DNA from: Latrodectus hesperus
Lineage: Eukaryota > Arthropoda > Arachnida > Araneae > Theridiidae
Assembly (NCBI GenBank): GCA_037975125.1
Contig: CM075854.1
Span: 67,531,761 to 67,595,760 of the forward strand
Length of the DNA stretch: 64,000 nt
Reading direction: 5' to 3'
The notes under the pieces were generated by a model. That model ran no database searches and was not told the origin of the DNA. It saw only the letters and a program-made list of their open reading frames with translations. Below are positions 1 to 12,500 of this stretch, piece after piece. The position numbers were made by a program, and so were the translations under genes. Numbering within the stretch: the stretch's first letter is position 1; each line of letters begins with the position of its first letter.

Positions 1-12
1 TATATATATATA
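1..12. repeat. (TA)n tract, cut by window edge
   Basis: The window opens inside an alternating TA run, so the true length of this microsatellite cannot be seen. Confidence 0.7.
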
Positions 13-3000
13 CAACAAAAAACAATAAAATATTCATGTATTTATTTTTTGTCTTCAAATACAAGTGAATCTAGATTACTAGAAATCGAATAATTAAGTG
101 GCTTGTTAGAAGTCAATGAATATAAGTTCTGTGATGAAAAGCATTGATGTCAAATTTATGTAGTATCTTTCGGGAAGTATATAAAGATCAATAATTCCTT
201 TTTTGAGACATATATGCAGACACGTATGGGATCACCTTTTGAAAAGTTATGCTTATTTGCTGAAATAAAATTGTTCTTTCTAGATTCTTTAAAATGTAAC
301 AATGATTGATTTGTATACAAACGAAACAGACTATACCTTAGTACTACAATCTCTTCAATGTCTCTATATCATACATTTAAGACAAGTGATATTTTTTCTT
401 TGGCAGAAAGTAATAAAACATGAAAATAGCTTCTTCAATGGCTTGGGAAGGACTTGAGTTACTTAAGTTAAGTATAATTATTTTTTCAGTCGCTTAGGAT
501 TTCATCAATCTTAAATTCAGTCCTATTGTCAATATTCAAATGTTAGAATTGATGCATTTAACAATACAACTTTCCAAATTTATTTCAACATAAATTTCTG
601 CAATGATTTGAAATTAAAGCTAGAAAATTTGTTTTTGTATCTCTGCTACTTAACTTTTCTGCATTTTTGAATGGCTATCTCAATTTTTATTTTTAAGAGT
701 AATTATTCTTTCCATAAACGTTGAAACTTATGCATTTGCAATCATCTGGTTCCAGAAAGTTCATATTTTCTAATGCAAATATGTAAAAAAATCCATTATT
801 TAAATCTTTTGGATATCTTATCTTAGCAGAAGGCTGAATTCTTACTTATTAAATATAAAGAATTATTAAATATTGAAAATATAATTAAATTTGGTACGAA
901 TAACTGTAAAAATATTATTCCCACAAAGCAACTTTAAGTATTCTTTTGTGTAAGGTGTTGCATTTATTAATAACTTTTCAGTCCTCATGCAGATATTCTA
1001 TGATTAGTAAATGATTAAGTCTTTTCTGTTTACTTGATTAAATTCTTTGAAAAAGTAAACGTTAAACTTTTGATTTCATTGATTGCTTATGCGTTATCAA
1101 TTTTATTTTCACAGATACTTTTTGAGGCAAATAATATTTGCTTTCAAAATTCAAAAAATATTTGATAAATATCATATTTAAATTAGTTATATATCTGACA
1201 ACCGAATGCAATTGAGTAAAAATTAATTTAAAATTTTTTTAAGTATGCCAATAAATATTCCTGATAAAATAATTATGAGAAAACTTTTTTAAAGCAAATA
1301 ATTACCAAAACTTTTACAGAAATTTAAAGGAAATTTTTAGCATCTTTTTTCAAGAAATTAGGTTAGTTGTATTTAAAAATTTTGTTTTTAATTAAAATAA
1401 TATTTACTCAAGTAAATTTCTTTAATTTTTTGCCATATTCCTTAGATAATTGTTGATATTTTAAATGCACAAGTTATTTTTCCCACCATATTTATATATG
1501 CAAACAATACTATATTATATTAGTGAGTTTATTTATATGTTTAGTTATTGATTCTGAATTTCAGAGCAAACATTTTTATTAATTGAAGCATAAAAAACAG
1601 AATCATTAAAAGTTAAATAAAAAAACCTGTTTTAAACTTTAAAAAGTCTTTTCCTCAATTTCATTTTTCATGATTAGAATTTCTTTTTTCCCCTGTCATT
1701 ATTAGCATAAAATTTTAATCATGATTAAATAAATGATTGACAAAAGACAAGTTTCTAATGTACAAAAAGAAAAGTCTACGTTAAACTCTACTTTTTAAGC
1801 AGTCAATTATACCCATAAATGAATAAAAGAAATTGATTATTGGGAAAGGTAAAGGACAACATGGTATTATATTTACGCTGTGTAATTTATATACATATAT
1901 TCCCTTCATAAGCACTAAAACCAAATGTGTTTCATCTGCTGTTTGCATTCGTTAATATACTTTTAATTTAAAGAATAAAACTTTATATATAAGTATCTAA
2001 CTGAATTCTGTTTAGATATTACATGCATATCTATCTATCTGTGTATATGTATATTTGCAACCGTATAATTATTCGAATATATGTACCTGTCCTTATCTTG
2101 AGTGGGTATTACATTGTTTTATCAGCTGTTTAACATTTATTCTAAAATATTAAAATTTAATCATTGGCATCCTACAAAATATTTCTTAAAAATAAAATAA
2201 TTTTAAATAATGCAACTTCATTGAGTGAAGTGTTCTGATTAATTTATTTCAACTTAATAAAGAAATTACAATAGTCATAATAATTAAACATCATAATAAC
2301 CCAGTAAGTTATTCAAGTTTTTAAGAAATTATTGTTTGTGTATATATTGGGAAAATGGTAAGCGGATTCGTATTTATCTGAAATTCAGTTTCCTATATGG
2401 AACTGTTTTCTCAATATTTTTAAATAAATTAGTTTTGTCAGTAAAATAAATAACTTTAATAGTTATAGTTATGCTGATTTATGAAGAAACTTCATTTTAA
2501 GAAAACTGTTATGAATATTTTTCAACTGTTTATTTCAAATTAAAATTTCTAATAATAATGCTATTTTATATTTCATAAAAATAAATTTTAATAAAAGATT
2601 CAATACATTAAAAATATTAATGAGTTTAAGAAACATTTTAGAATTTAGTTTCAATTTTGTAAAACCCATCCACGATTATACTGATTGTAAACATATAATA
2701 AATTATTCTGAAACAAACTGTCTGAAATTATTTAGTGCACATTTTATCTACTTTCACAGACAGGAAATTTAAATTGTTTTTAATTCATGAAATTCCTGAA
2801 ACTCAATAATATTATTTGTCAAAATAAGTACTTAATTTAATACATGACTATTGGTTCATGCTATTTAATGTGTCTGAGATTATAATCTTTGAATTGTAAG
2901 CATTAAAAAAGCTGCTCAAACACCACAAATGAAAAATAATTTTTGTCATTTAATTAACTGCAATTTATAGTACAGAAATTTTCTTTAAATTGTACAACTT

Positions 3001-6000
3001 TAATAGATGGCTCATGATTTTGCATACTAATGATTTATAAGTAGGTCAAAGTCAACAAGTTTGCTCAAGTTCTTTAACCATAATAATAAAAAGCATTCGA
3101 AAGTTATTATCTTCGACTAGGCATTTGCGAGTGCATATTAGCAAGAACGTATTAGCAAATACATTATCTCTCAATATATTGAAAGTGAACACTGCGAATT
3201 TCAAAAACTTCTATACTGCAAACTACCTGAAAAACTATTTGTATTGCAGTATAAGATAGATTGCAGTAATTACAAAGTCAGGAATAGATAACTTAATTAG
3301 ATATAATAAAAATTAGTTTGTTAATTTTTTAGGAAATGTTAAAAATTAAATCTGTATTTTTGTTGGTATTTTTTTCAATTTGAAAGTATCTTTTGCAGAT
3401 TTTTAGAAACGTTAATTAATATTTAAGCACATAATTTAGAATTTGTATGTAGATTATTTTTTTATTAATTTAAAGCATAGAAAGAACTCATTCTAAAATT
3501 TTATACAACAATATCAGCCTGATCTGTTTTGATACTTATATATTATCTGTCTTAATTATTTTGTAGATATTTCTATCTCAAACTTTTTTCATTAATTTTA
3601 AGCAATTGATAAATTTACCAATATTATTTTAGCACTGCGAAATGCTTAAGAAACTATTTTGCCTAATAATAAATTATTGCAAAGTTTTTTTATTTGAAAT
3701 AAAATAAAACTCAGTTTTGCCCGCTGAAATTATAAGTAAAGTAAAAAGCTTGTTGAAAAATTATTTTTAAATGATGTTATGCTAACAAATAGTACAACTG
3801 AATTCTTCGCGAATTTTCCCAGTGAAATGAATTATTTTTTTGCTGAAACTTTTTCACTAGTAAATAATTCCTTTTATAAAGAATGAAAGGAAATGTTAAC
3901 TCATAATTTCTATAACAAGTTGAACTTGTTATAGAAGGAAAGAAGAAGGAAAAAATCTATGGAATATTTTTTAAAAGAATTGAGCTTGCTAATTTTTTTA
4001 ATAATTTGATTATATACATATTCAATTATTATTATTATAAAGTCACAAGATTAACATACATTAATCAAATAATTTGACTATCCAATATGGTTAAGCTCTA
4101 CTTTAAAAAATCATATTCTTTTGTAGAAATTTATATATTTTTTTTCTTTTTGTATGCATAGTTGTATTTCTCAAGATAAAATACAATTGTTAAGGATTAT
4201 TTTCCTTTTGTACTTATGTAATATGTATGATTAAGTATCAAATAAAAATTCGTTATTTAGGGAAAAAGAAATTTAAAAACTTAATTTTACCAAACTATAT
4301 ACCGTTATAACATTGTTGATTCAAAGGAGAAAATAATTACTATGCCATCATTAATTATTATTTTTTAACAAGTTAATATCACTGTTTTTACCCTGATTAC
4401 TTTAAATAATTTCCTTATTACGTCTAAATAAAGCATAAAATTATGTTTTTTTTTCAAAGACGAATAATTTGTGCTAATTTTTCTTTTTTTTTCTTTTTTT
4501 TTTGTTTTACCTCCAAAAAACTATTTAATATCAACAGAACAATCCCAACTATAACTGTGTTTACAACAGTAATTAACATAAACATCAGAACCATTAAGAT
4601 CTAAAGCTTTAATTTTAATAGGATTAAAACATTAGTATAATATATTAATTATGCTTGTTTTCTAGGTAAAATTTATTAAGCTGCTATTACCTTTTTCAAC
4701 TTTATTTGATAACTTACTATTATTTATTTATAAATTACTATTAGATATGAAACAATGTATTTCATAGAAACATTATAATTAAATGCGCTTATATTCATTC
4801 AATTGTAAATAAATAAAGTTGTATATATAAAATAATTTAGATTTGCATGTCTTCGAAAATGTGTGTGTTTTTAAATTACATATTATTCTTTTTATGTTAT
4901 ATATGTATGGGGTTTACAGTTAAGATTTTCTAATAGAAAATCAATTATAGGAATATGAAAATCTAGTTTAAAATGTTAAGGTACTTATAAGTTTATAACC
5001 GATTATCTTCTTTCTAAAATACACTTCATACCTTAAATAAATTTTATATTTTAAATTTCATTTTCCTTGGGATAAAATTTCAGTGAAAATTAAAATAGTT
5101 ATGAAATGTTATCTAAAATAAATTAATTCAATACACTGAAAAATCAACAATTGCATGAAAACTGATTCTATAGCCTTTGAAAAAATGATATTTCATATTG
5201 AAAAAATGATTAATTATTTAAATTCTGCACATTCTGCTATGCTGTTACCACGTAAGAAAATGTTTGGTATAATAATGATGATTTTATACATTCGTATGTA
5301 TAAAAAAACTATATTTTAAAAGAATTTTAATAACTAACATGAACTTTAAAATACCTACTGCTACAATATTTATCAAATCACAGCAGTTTCCGTTATTTAG
5401 ATTATTATTACCTATCAAATCTACTTTTAAAATTGATATAAAAACTGCAATTCTAAAAATCACCACTCATCAAAATATTAGAGACATAAAAATATCTCTT
5501 GAACATACATTTTAGCTTTAAAATGTCATCATTTATTGCTTAAAGCATGAAAACAAAATTTTAAAGCTTTACGGAATTTATATTGTTTCATATAACAGGG
5601 AAGAAGTTTTTCCCACTTTTTTCAGTAAACTCTGAAAAGAAAAAAATTAATCATTCAAAATGGTATTTTCTCTCGTGGCATATTTTTTCCTACACATTTA
5701 AATTCAACACAAATATCGGAAAATTTAATGCTTATATATTGCATATTATTCGTAAATTTTAATTATTTCTTTTTTTACTTCAACAAAAGTGCTTTTATTT
5801 ACACATCAACATAATTTCCACAGTTTATTTTAACACAATAGCGTTTTTCTGAGAAATCCATAGCAACTTTGTCTCCTTATTTTTATTTTTTCACATACCA
5901 TTTGACTTGATAGAAGTACCTGAAATAAGTTCAAGAAAATCGCCTTACATATCATATTTTACGATATTATATCTTATTTTAAAATTTTTTTTGTTTTGGT

Positions 6001-6250
6001 TTTTAGAGATATAAATGCATATTTTTTATCTTTTTACAAATTACATTAGGAAGATAACTTAATTATGTCTATGCAAATAGAAAGCCAAAGTTAAATGAAT
6101 GTTGAATGTGTTTAAAGTTTACAGAGTATTTGGTTCAATTTTTTATATTTACATTATATAAGAACTGAAAAGATAACATCTTATATTACATAAGAAATGG
6201 TACTAAAATATACTAGTAAGATAAAAATTTTGAATCCTGGATGATGTACA
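13..6250. other. AT-rich non-coding sequence
   Basis: No reading frame with recognisable protein character, no splice-bounded exon and no RNA gene was seen on either strand. Homopolymer A and T runs and short ATAT stretches are frequent. The only structured item noted is a 29-base hairpin at 3908-3936. The one ORF of note (minus strand, 60 codons near 5.3-5.5 kb) has a chance-like, Ile/Asn-rich composition. Confidence 0.7.
3908..3936. repeat. Perfect inverted repeat (14-bp arms, 1-nt centre)
   Basis: The left arm TTCTATAACAAGTT (3908-3921) is exactly complementary to the right arm AACTTGTTATAGAA (3923-3936), with a single G between them. It could extrude as a cruciform or be the scar of a fold-back element. 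No target duplication was identified, so chance in AT-rich DNA is also possible. Confidence 0.6.
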
Positions 6251-6254
6251 TATA

Positions 6255-6300
6255 TAGTTATGTCAGTAAAAATTGCAACACCATGATGGAATCAACAAAA
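6255..6300. mobile_element. Possible transposon-end relic
   Basis: The stretch after TTATGTCAG reads AAAAATTGCAACACCATGAT. This resembles the 'CAGT...TTGCAACACC' style terminal sequence I associate with some Tc1-like elements. No matching inverted copy or transposase remnant was found nearby, so this is a weak call from resemblance alone. Confidence 0.2.
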
Positions 6301-6388
6301 TAAAATATAATTTAATTCATAAAATACTTTTATTTTTATAGTACATAAATACATATTCAGACATTAATTACTTCAATTGAGTGATTTT

Positions 6389-6418
6389 AAAAACGTAAGA
6401 GGTAACTCTTACGTTTTT
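6389..6418. repeat. Perfect 13-bp stem / 4-nt loop hairpin
   Basis: AAAAACGTAAGAG (6389-6401) is followed by loop GTAA and then the exact reverse complement CTCTTACGTTTTT (6406-6418). It lies about 90 bases after the possible transposon end at 6255. It has the shape of an intrinsic terminator, but in a eukaryotic genome it is more likely an inverted-repeat scar. Confidence 0.6.
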
Positions 6419-6420
6419 CA

Positions 6421-7259
6421 GTTTTTAATCTTTGTTTATTGTTACTATTGGTAAACAAGGATTTTATTTTATTTTACAAATAGTGTTTTTCTCCTGAAAT
6501 GTTTTATTTTTTAAAATTTAGACTTTTTTGTCCTTTTTCTCCATTTTAAATATAATGAAATTAAATGATTCAAGAAATAGAACTAGATGTTGTGAATCTC
6601 ACTACTACACAGTTTTATCATTATTGCTATATATAAAGAGCATTGCTTCAATCTTTCTTGTCATAAATATCATGTTCTGTGTGCCATTCATTGTTTTTAA
6701 GTGAAATAATTGGTGCCGAAAAGTTTTGGCTAGTAGCAGATTACAGTTTAGATTTTATAATTGACGTTTGCTTACTTGCACATGAGATAAATTTTGAATG
6801 CAGACTATTTATAATTAGTATGTTTGTGCATTTTAATCAATCTCTACAACCAAAAATTCTAGTAAACGAATCGGAAATTAGTTCAAAAATAATGAGGATG
6901 ATAATAATAGGAATTATTTCTTACAATCAGTTTTAGATAGGGAAAATGCATTTCAAGGCTTAGATTAGACATTTTTGAATTTAGATTTTAAGAAGTCTGA
7001 TAAAAGGAAATGTGAATACTTTCCAAAAAGACAGATAAGTGTTGTGGTGAGATTCGAAAATTTTCGAAGAATTCCGAGGAAACCCAGATTCGTTTTTTAA
7101 ATAATTGAATGACAGAAATAAATTCAAAACAAAAATACAATGAAACTTAATAATTTATTTTAGTACTTACTTACAAGAGAAATTTACATTTACAATCAAA
7201 ACATTCTTGATTAAATAATTGAGATTCTAACATTATTATTAGTTTTATGACAATTACAC
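6421..7259. other. AT-rich non-coding sequence
   Basis: An 85-codon plus-strand ORF (6679-6936) crosses this stretch. It has no recognisable domain and sits in ordinary AT-rich sequence, so I do not call it a gene. Nothing else is seen. Confidence 0.55.
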
Positions 7260-8290
7260 ATTAATATATCATAACTGAGTGTGACCAGATGGACATCAGA
7301 CTCACCCCTTTTAGAAGTAGCGCAGTGTGATGTTCCCTAACATCTATGGTATTACCGGCTCAGGATCTCGCTTGGCTTGCTCATTGCTCATGAGCTTTCC
7401 CTCTTTTCTCTGCTATCTCTCCTCAAACTTAACCGTCTCTTCTGTTCATCTATTTGTCGGACATCTGCAGCTCTATTCAGGAAAGTCGAGGCAGGGCTTC
7501 TACTGGATTTTACTGAAAATTTATGAATGCCAGGAGAGAAAGGAACAACTTTAGCCTCCAGCATTTTATTGATACATCTCTTGATGTTTAGATTATTCAC
7601 AATTCGCAGAAATTGAGACCTAGATGATGCGTAATAACATCCCAAACCAAGATTTAAGATGTTCGTGGGCTATGGCATTCGATAACGCATTCGAGAAATT
7701 TCCATTCAGCAACATATCGTTTGACATGATTATGAACCACTTACTAAAGCAAATTAAAACTAGATTCACTAGAAAAACCTTGTTGATAGTCTGTGTGCAG
7801 GTCACTTAATAAATTCTTGATCCCACTGACAATCCAGAGATGTTGATCATTTTATGTCAGGGAGAACCTGTAAAGAGGAATTTTTTTAACTCAGTCTATA
7901 ATGGAGCAAATGTCAATGAATTTACAACTCATACATTGATACATCTGTAGGAGTGTACAAACGTACTGCCAACTGCCTAGGGGAAGCTGTTTGGTATGGT
8001 ACCACCATACGGACTAGGTGCCTACTTCTCACGTTGACGTCGCTTCTCAGTATGCTTTCCAAGATCTCCTAACTTCCCAGTTTTCATTAGTTCATCGCTT
8101 CCAAGCTCTTATCACAGTTCTACTGTTATAATGCAAACAAGCATTCATTGGATCAAATGATTATACTGTATTACAAAAGCCGAAAATTCTACCCCACTGA
8201 ATTTTCTCAAGGTGTCGAAATATCTTTGTCTTTTGTCTATCATTCATAATAACGTCTCACCTGATGATTACCACTTGTAGGTAACCATAG
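7260..8290 (-). pseudogene. GC-richer island, possibly decayed coding or transposon sequence
   Basis: Base composition rises clearly above both flanks. On the minus strand, 7388-7645 is open for 85 codons and has an Arg/Ser-rich, protein-like end (SSRSPASTFLNRAADVRQID then basic and acidic residues). Further minus-strand pieces in shifting frames occur up to about 8290. No family was recognised. A broken transposon, an old retrocopy, or an untranslated first exon of the downstream FMO gene are all possible. Confidence 0.3.
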
Positions 8291-8861
8291 ATGATTTTCA
8301 GTTTTGCTATAGTACTCTACGCGGTTTTATCACCAGTTCAAGGAGTGCTCTACTTGTTTTCCAAACAATATCAGCATGTAATATTCAAACGGCACGTGGA
8401 TATATTTCATCAAATGTATTTACTAACATTTACAGTTCTATCAAATAATTCCTTCAGGGCTTGGTCTTTTCTACAAGCATTGGCTTATATTTTGCTAAGA
8501 TTTAAGCTAGAGATTTTTTTACTCTTTATTAAAGAATGTATCGTAATATATAAAGAAAAAAAATTGAAGTACAAAACATTAAGCATTTGAAGTTAAAAAT
8601 TTTAGTAGTTAAAGTTAAGAAACGTAAAATTTATATATCAATGTTAAATTTTATATTTTATTACACATACTACCGTAAATTTCAATAACTCTCATCAATT
8701 TTTTTGTTTCCTCAAGATCAATATTTTAATATAGTATGTAAAGAGTACACAAATGAATTTTATAAGATTTAATATATATATTTTTTATAAAAAAATACGC
8801 AGTGTGTCAAAAAAAATAAATTTAATTTTTCTTATATGTATAAAACTAAATTTCTCCATTT

Positions 8862-8876
8862 GTCAGCATTTTGTAG
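8862..8876 (+). promoter_or_regulatory. Candidate 3' splice acceptor before FMO start
   Basis: The bases just before the coding region read GTCAGCATTTTGTAG, ending in an AG acceptor at 8875-8876 after a moderately T-rich run. The first ATG (8886) lies 10 bases downstream. This suggests an untranslated first exon further upstream. The donor is not identified; a TTGTAG|GTAACC site near 8279 is one candidate. Confidence 0.35.
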
Positions 8877-8885
8877 GTGACAAAA

Positions 8886-9518
8886 ATGGCTGATAAAAAG
8901 AAAATCCTGGTAATTGGTGGAGGATTCAGTGGTATAGGATCCATAAAGAGCTTGAAAGAAGAAGGATTAGAACCAATTTGTTATGAGAAAACGTCTAAAC
9001 CTGGTGGGACATGGAATTATAGAGAGCAGGCCGCATTTGGTGTACCTTCAATTATGTCAACTACAGTCATAAATCATAGTAAAGAAATGGGAGCCTTGTC
9101 AGATTTTCCACCAGATAAAAAATATGCCAACTACATGAGGCATCACGATCTATATAAACTATTTACAGAATATGCCAATCGTTACGACATTTTCAAACAT
9201 ATTACGTATAACAGAGAAGTCATTAAAGTTAAACGCTCTAAAGATCATGACGTGACTGGTAAATGGAACGCAATCATAAAGAACACCGAAACAGGTGAAA
9301 TTACAGAAGAAGTATTTGACGGAGTTATGGTAGGAGTTGGGCAATTTACTTATCCAAGGATGCCCCAATATCCAGGAATGGAGAAGTATAGGGGTACTAT
9401 AAGACATACACATAGTCTAAGGGAAGTTGAAGAATTTAAAGGCAAAAAAGTAGCTGTTGTTGGAGTTGGATGCTCAGGCTTGGACGCTGCAGTTGAAATT
9501 AGCAGTGTGGCTTCACAG
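8886..9518 (+). CDS. FMO coding exon 1 (residues 1-211)
   Basis: This exon covers the FAD-binding half and the start of the NADPH domain. It begins MADKKKILVIGGGFSGIG, a beta strand plus the dinucleotide-binding loop, and continues through EKTSKPGGTWNY, INHSKEMGALSDFP (Asn63 aligns with the conserved active-site Asn) and KKVAVVGVGCSGLD. It ends at CAG with donor GTAATT at 9519. Two positions are unusual: Cys196 stands where FMOs usually have Asn (GxGNSG), and Leu178 stands where the FxGxxxHxxx(F/Y) signature normally ends in an aromatic residue. Exact length 633 nt, 211 codons. Confidence 0.93.
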
Positions 9519-12500
9519 GTAATTTTGTTTCTAATTCTTTCTTTCTTTTTTGTTTAATTCTACTCAATTGTTCATAATATGTTTTCTTTACATTTTATGT
9601 GTAATTCTTAGTAATCACTTATAATTCTATGGAAATTAGAATTATCGCAACTGAAAAATTTATAGAAAATTTTAAAACTCAAAACAAAATTACAAATTAT
9701 TTCGTTATAAAATCCCAAACATTCGTTTGGAACTCTCCTTATATTTTAAATACAATGGCCTCCAAAAATTAAAGAACAGCTGGTTTTTTGTGCCTAATTT
9801 ACAAATAAAGGAATGCAGAACCACTAAATTTATAAGAGTAGAGAATATGACAAGTATGTTTTCATTCCAACATAGAAGTTTACATAAGAAAAACGCATGA
9901 ATGGTTTAGAATAAAATATCAATTTCGCTGTGGAAAACTCAATTCTTGGAAAAAAGAATAATCACAGTTTTTTGAGGTAAAATTTTATAGAAACATAAAA
10001 AAGAGTTTTATGAAAAAGATTTCAAAACTCCTTTTATGCCTAGGCTTGAATGTAATGGTGGCATCGACTTTCCATGCTGTCAACTAAATGGTCAGTCATG
10101 AAATGGGAAGCGAAAACCACATACGGACTAAGCTATTTTCCAGTTCTCCTACAGACCTTGGAGGGGAGGAGGACTTAAAATCATAAATCTATCTACCAAG
10201 ACAATCCCACAGATTCTCTATGAGATTCAGTTCTGGAGATCAAGCTAGTCATTCCACACACACATTCGCTCCAAACCAAAACCCTCAAGATATTCCTCAA
10301 CAACTACAGCTCGATGAGTTCGTGTGTTATCATTCATCAGAATGAAATCATTGCCCATTTCTCCGGCACATAGGCGGATTTATGGATCAAAGATCTCATC
10401 CCAACATATCACACCAATAAGAATTCCTCCATGTAACACATGTAGGTCAGTGTGACCACCGAGTACTAAAACAATTTAAAAATCAACAAAAGTCATATGC
10501 ATAATTACGAAAGTCCATTCTTTGCATATTTTTCTTCCAAACATATATATTTGTTCTTTTCTATCCAAAAGTGGTAGATAATAATTTTGCATAAATTTTC
10601 ATTCATTCATTTTTATAAACTATAAATTTTATTTTCAGTGTCATTTTTTATAGTAAGTTTTGTAAAACATGTTGTTCCTTAACTTTTGGAGACCAGTATA
10701 ATTTTAAGTGTATTAAGGCATAAATAAGATTATGAATGTTAAATTCTTATGCTTAAAATCATTACACTGAATATCAAATAAATGTTATTGTATTATTATG
10801 TATGTATAATAATTAAATGCTTTTAAATGAATAAGGATTGTATTGAAAAAAGTGAGAAAAAATATTTTTTATTAATTGATAATTTTTTTATTAATTCTAC
10901 TTATATCTGTTTCTGTTTCCTATGAAAGGCAATCACTTTAGAATCCCCTAAAATTTTATCTTAGCATGAAACATTTAATATAAATGCATATCCTATTTGT
11001 TTCATACAGCTTAATTATATTTTATGATATCCTTAGATATCCTTTGAATTTTATTCCTTGATTTAGAGCTGCACAACATTAAATCAAAAGTAACAAATGA
11101 ATGTAAATATTAAATTTCTCTAAGTGTTCTAATAGTTCTAAAAATGAATTAGAAAATAGCATCAGAAGCACATTATTTACACCTGTATTCTGAAATTAAG
11201 AAGTGCTTATGTGAAATTCTTAATGAAAGCTGACAAATCTTCAGATATGTTATTTAACAAACTCACAAATTATTCGAAGGTGATTGATGAAAGTCGTTTT
11301 TTTAATGCATTCACATAACATCAAATATTACATTTTTTAGAAAGCAATTGTTCTAATGCTGGAATCAGAAAAAAATTAAGGAACAACTGTTGATGAAAAT
11401 TGCTTTCGTTTAAAGAATAAGTAAATTATATTTATTTTAATGCATTTCTCTAAAGCACTAAATCAGAATTTCAAATATGATTTTATATTTTCCCATCAAT
11501 TTTATCAAGAAGTTGTTTAATCATGAAAAAGTTCTGTTAACTGGCTATGGTGAGATACCTTGTGAGTCTAGTATTATCATAATTGGTGTGAGCTTAGAGG
11601 TCTGAGTACTCCTAAATATCTTACTTTGGTGATTTTGAGATTTAAATTTACATTTTATATTAATGATTTTTTGTTATTTATTGCTTAGTATTTAACACTT
11701 TTGACATAAATTCCTTTTCCTATAAATAAAATCAAGCAACTTTACTAGAGAGCAAAATACTGAATGTTACTTTTAAATGATCAAAGCATGAATCTAATGG
11801 ATTGGCTAGGTATTTCCTTACTTTAAGTATGTTATAACTATTTCCTTTGATTTATTGTCATCTCTGTTGGGAATATGTTATAACTATTTCCTTTGATTTA
11901 TTGTCATCTCTGTTGGGAATAACTTGTTTTATCTTTGAAATCCAGAAACAGACAAGTTTGAGACAAAAGAGACATTGAAAATTTACATTTCTGTTGCTAT
12001 AAAGTTTTGCAGAGAGATGAAAAGGTTTTTATGTGCGTTGTTGGAGAATACGCTTATACAGAAGCAGGCAGGTTTGAGACAAGAGAGAAATTCAAGAGAC
12101 ATTGAAAATTTACATTCCTGTTGCTATAAATTTTTGCAGAGAGATGAAAAGAATTTTATGTACGTTGTTGGAGAATACACTTATGCATTTTCATACATAG
12201 ACATTATTTACATGTAATATAAAATAACATTGCTTTTTGCCTTTAACTAGTAAATTGATTGAAAATTTTAGAATATTTCCTTTTAGTACACAAGTGTTAC
12301 ATTTTCAATGATGTGACATATTGTGTCATTTCTATTAATAATTATGATTTAGGATTTGGAAAAAAATACTTTACCCCTTAATATTTTAGAATTATTTTGA
12401 TAGTATACAAACCTTTTATTTTTATAAATAATTTTCTCATAAATAACTTTAACTTGTCAAATGTTTGTTGTTTTACTAACAATGTTTAACTCAGATGGAA

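Noticed and set aside
6389..6418. Rho-independent-terminator-like hairpin
   Set aside because: The window is eukaryotic and there is no upstream gene; the shape is better explained as an inverted-repeat scar.
8291..8590. 99-codon plus-strand ORF just upstream of the FMO gene, hydrophobic in part
   Set aside because: There is no recognisable domain, the Lys/Ile/Leu-rich end matches the surrounding AT-rich DNA, and no splice or start context links it to the FMO gene.
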